Positions 21,935 through 22,827 of a stretch of 22,827 nucleotides of DNA are shown one piece after another. Every line of letters starts with the position of its first letter. Position 1 is the first letter of the stretch. A program made the position numbers and the translations under genes. The notes beneath the pieces were generated by a model. It was not told the origin of the DNA. It did no database searches and saw only the letters and a list, made by a program, of their open reading frames with translations. This DNA comes from CAYXVU01 sp964468725 (GTDB taxonomy: Bacteria > Acidobacteriota > Blastocatellia > UBA7656). Location of the stretch: NCBI GenBank assembly GCA_964468725.1, contig CAYXVU010000084.1, positions 1-22,827 on the forward strand, read 5' to 3'.

Positions 21935-22825
21935 TCACTTGTCACTCGTCACTCCTTGATAGCGTTCTTCGTCTTTGCCGATGTCGCGGTGGACAACGCG
22001 CGTTTTGTATCCTAATGCAGAAAGGCGTCGGTGTATAGCTTCGGCAATCATGACCGAGCGGTGCCGCCCGCCTGTGCAACCGATGCCAATGGTCAGATAG
22101 CTCTTTCCCTCGCGTTGAAAACGCGGCAACAGATATTCGAGCAGTTCGACAAATTTGGCGATAGTCTCCAGCACTTCGGTTTGCGCTTCGAGATAGTTCA
22201 CCACTTCCGGGTCGCGCCCGGTCAGGGACCGCAAGGCGGGGAGAAAATGCGGGTTCGGCAAGAAGCGCACATCGAAGAGCATATCCAACCCGCGCGGCAA
22301 GCCGCTGCGAAAACCGAATGAGGTCACAATCACCTGTAAAGATGAGGGCGCAGCGGTTTCGGAGAAGCGGCTTTTGATGTCGTCGCGCAGCGTGTGCACG
22401 GTCAATTCCGAGGTATCAATGTGAACATCGGCGAGGTCACGAATTTCGGCCAGCAACTCGCGCTCCTGTCGAATCGCGGCCAGCACATCTTGGTCTGGCA
22501 AAGGATGCGGGCGGCGGGTCTCGCTGTAGCGGCGCAGCAAGACTTCATCGTCCGCTTCCAAAAAGAGAACCTTGACGTTGACCTGCTGATTTCGCAATTG
22601 CTGAAGAATGTCCGGCAAGACGGTTAAGAAGGAACGCTCCCTCACATCAATGACAAAGGCCGTGCGTTCGATCTCTGCCGAACCTTCGCACAGTTGCACA
22701 AAGGTGGGGATGAGTTGCGTCGGCAAATTATCAACGGCAAAGAAGCCCAAATCCTCAAATGATTTAAGCGCCGAAGACATTCCCGAACCACTCAAGCCTG
22801 TAATGATGACGACGGGAACCGGCAT
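21935..22825 (-). CDS. rapZ: RapZ / YvcJ-family RNase adapter and nucleotide-binding protein
   Basis: A 296-aa protein; its length and the conserved VDNLP, DVRFLPNPH and GCTGGRHRSV motifs are typical of RapZ. In E. coli RapZ guides RNase E to the GlmZ sRNA to set glucosamine-6-phosphate synthase levels, and in other bacteria YvcJ hydrolyses GTP. The N-terminal P-loop reads GLSGSGMSS: the Walker A lysine is replaced by Met16 (codon ATG), so nucleotide hydrolysis may be lost or altered. A Walker B-like area FVIDVRER and the C-terminal RNA-binding region seem intact. The start is three bases from the window edge, so an upstream extension cannot be excluded. It is followed by EIIA. Confidence 0.92.
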   Translation of the reverse strand: MPVPVVIITGLSGSGMSSALKSFEDLGFFAVDNLPTQLIPTFVQLCEGSAEIERTAFVIDVRERSFLTVLPDILQQLRNQQVNVKVLFLEADDEVLLRRYSETRRPHPLPDQDVLAAIRQERELLAEIRDLADVHIDTSELTVHTLRDDIKSRFSETAAPSSLQVIVTSFGFRSGLPRGLDMLFDVRFLPNPHFLPALRSLTGRDPEVVNYLEAQTEVLETIAKFVELLEYLLPRFQREGKSYLTIGIGCTGGRHRSVMIAEAIHRRLSALGYKTRVVHRDIGKDEERYQGVTSDK

Positions 22826-22827
22826 AA

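Overview
The window reads as ordinary bacterial chromosome of moderate-to-high GC from a Gram-negative-type organism (Shine-Dalgarno led genes, a lipobox protein, cleavable signal peptides). The style of the STAS fragment at the left edge, the rapZ / mannose-type EIIA pair at the right edge and the degenerate 7-8-mer intergenic repeats remind me of Acidobacteriota (perhaps Blastocatellia). That placement is inference, not something the sequence proves.

Layout. 1-116 is the start of a minus-strand STAS-domain gene running off the window. 117-1318 is a gene-free stretch, more AT-rich by eye than the rest, with a self-complementary patch at 748-871. 1319-3604 encodes a sigma-70 (ECF-like) factor fused to a long TPR tail. 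From 3705 to 11895 there is a same-strand array of 13 to 15 genes. Its core is five small paralogues (4347-6953) that I read as RebB / killing-trait family proteins, the structural subunits of R-bodies (refractile, extendable protein ribbons). They are followed by a 233-aa orphan, a GIY-YIG-like protein, a 270-aa orphan, a trypsin-like serine protease without a signal peptide, and four small orphans including an Ala/Glu-rich coiled-coil protein. A large XRE regulator with a ScfR/RamB-like architecture (12155-13636) closes the block.

The right part is housekeeping and accessory chromosome. It holds a secreted esterase (13671), an SLC13-type anion permease with two TrkA-C domains (15428) and a convergent MFS transporter (17229-18686, minus). 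A minus-strand run follows: a small secreted protein, a double YHS metal-binding protein and a cyclophilin lipoprotein ending in a strong terminator. The window ends with a NYN/LabA-like nuclease-fold protein and the minus-strand pair rapZ and PTS EIIA.

The main discovery candidate is the reb cluster. It combines a sigma-TPR regulator, five RebB-like subunits (two made by an exact 474-bp tandem duplication), hairpins in most long intercistronic spacers, and an accessory set (protease, GIY-YIG protein, orphans) that I do not know from the classical Caedibacter reb locus. A plausible reading is that the sigma factor controls bulk synthesis of ribbon subunits, the hairpins set subunit to accessory ratios, and the protease and orphans process, nucleate or trigger the assembly. 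Only the gene content and RNA-level features are seen; the mechanism is inference.
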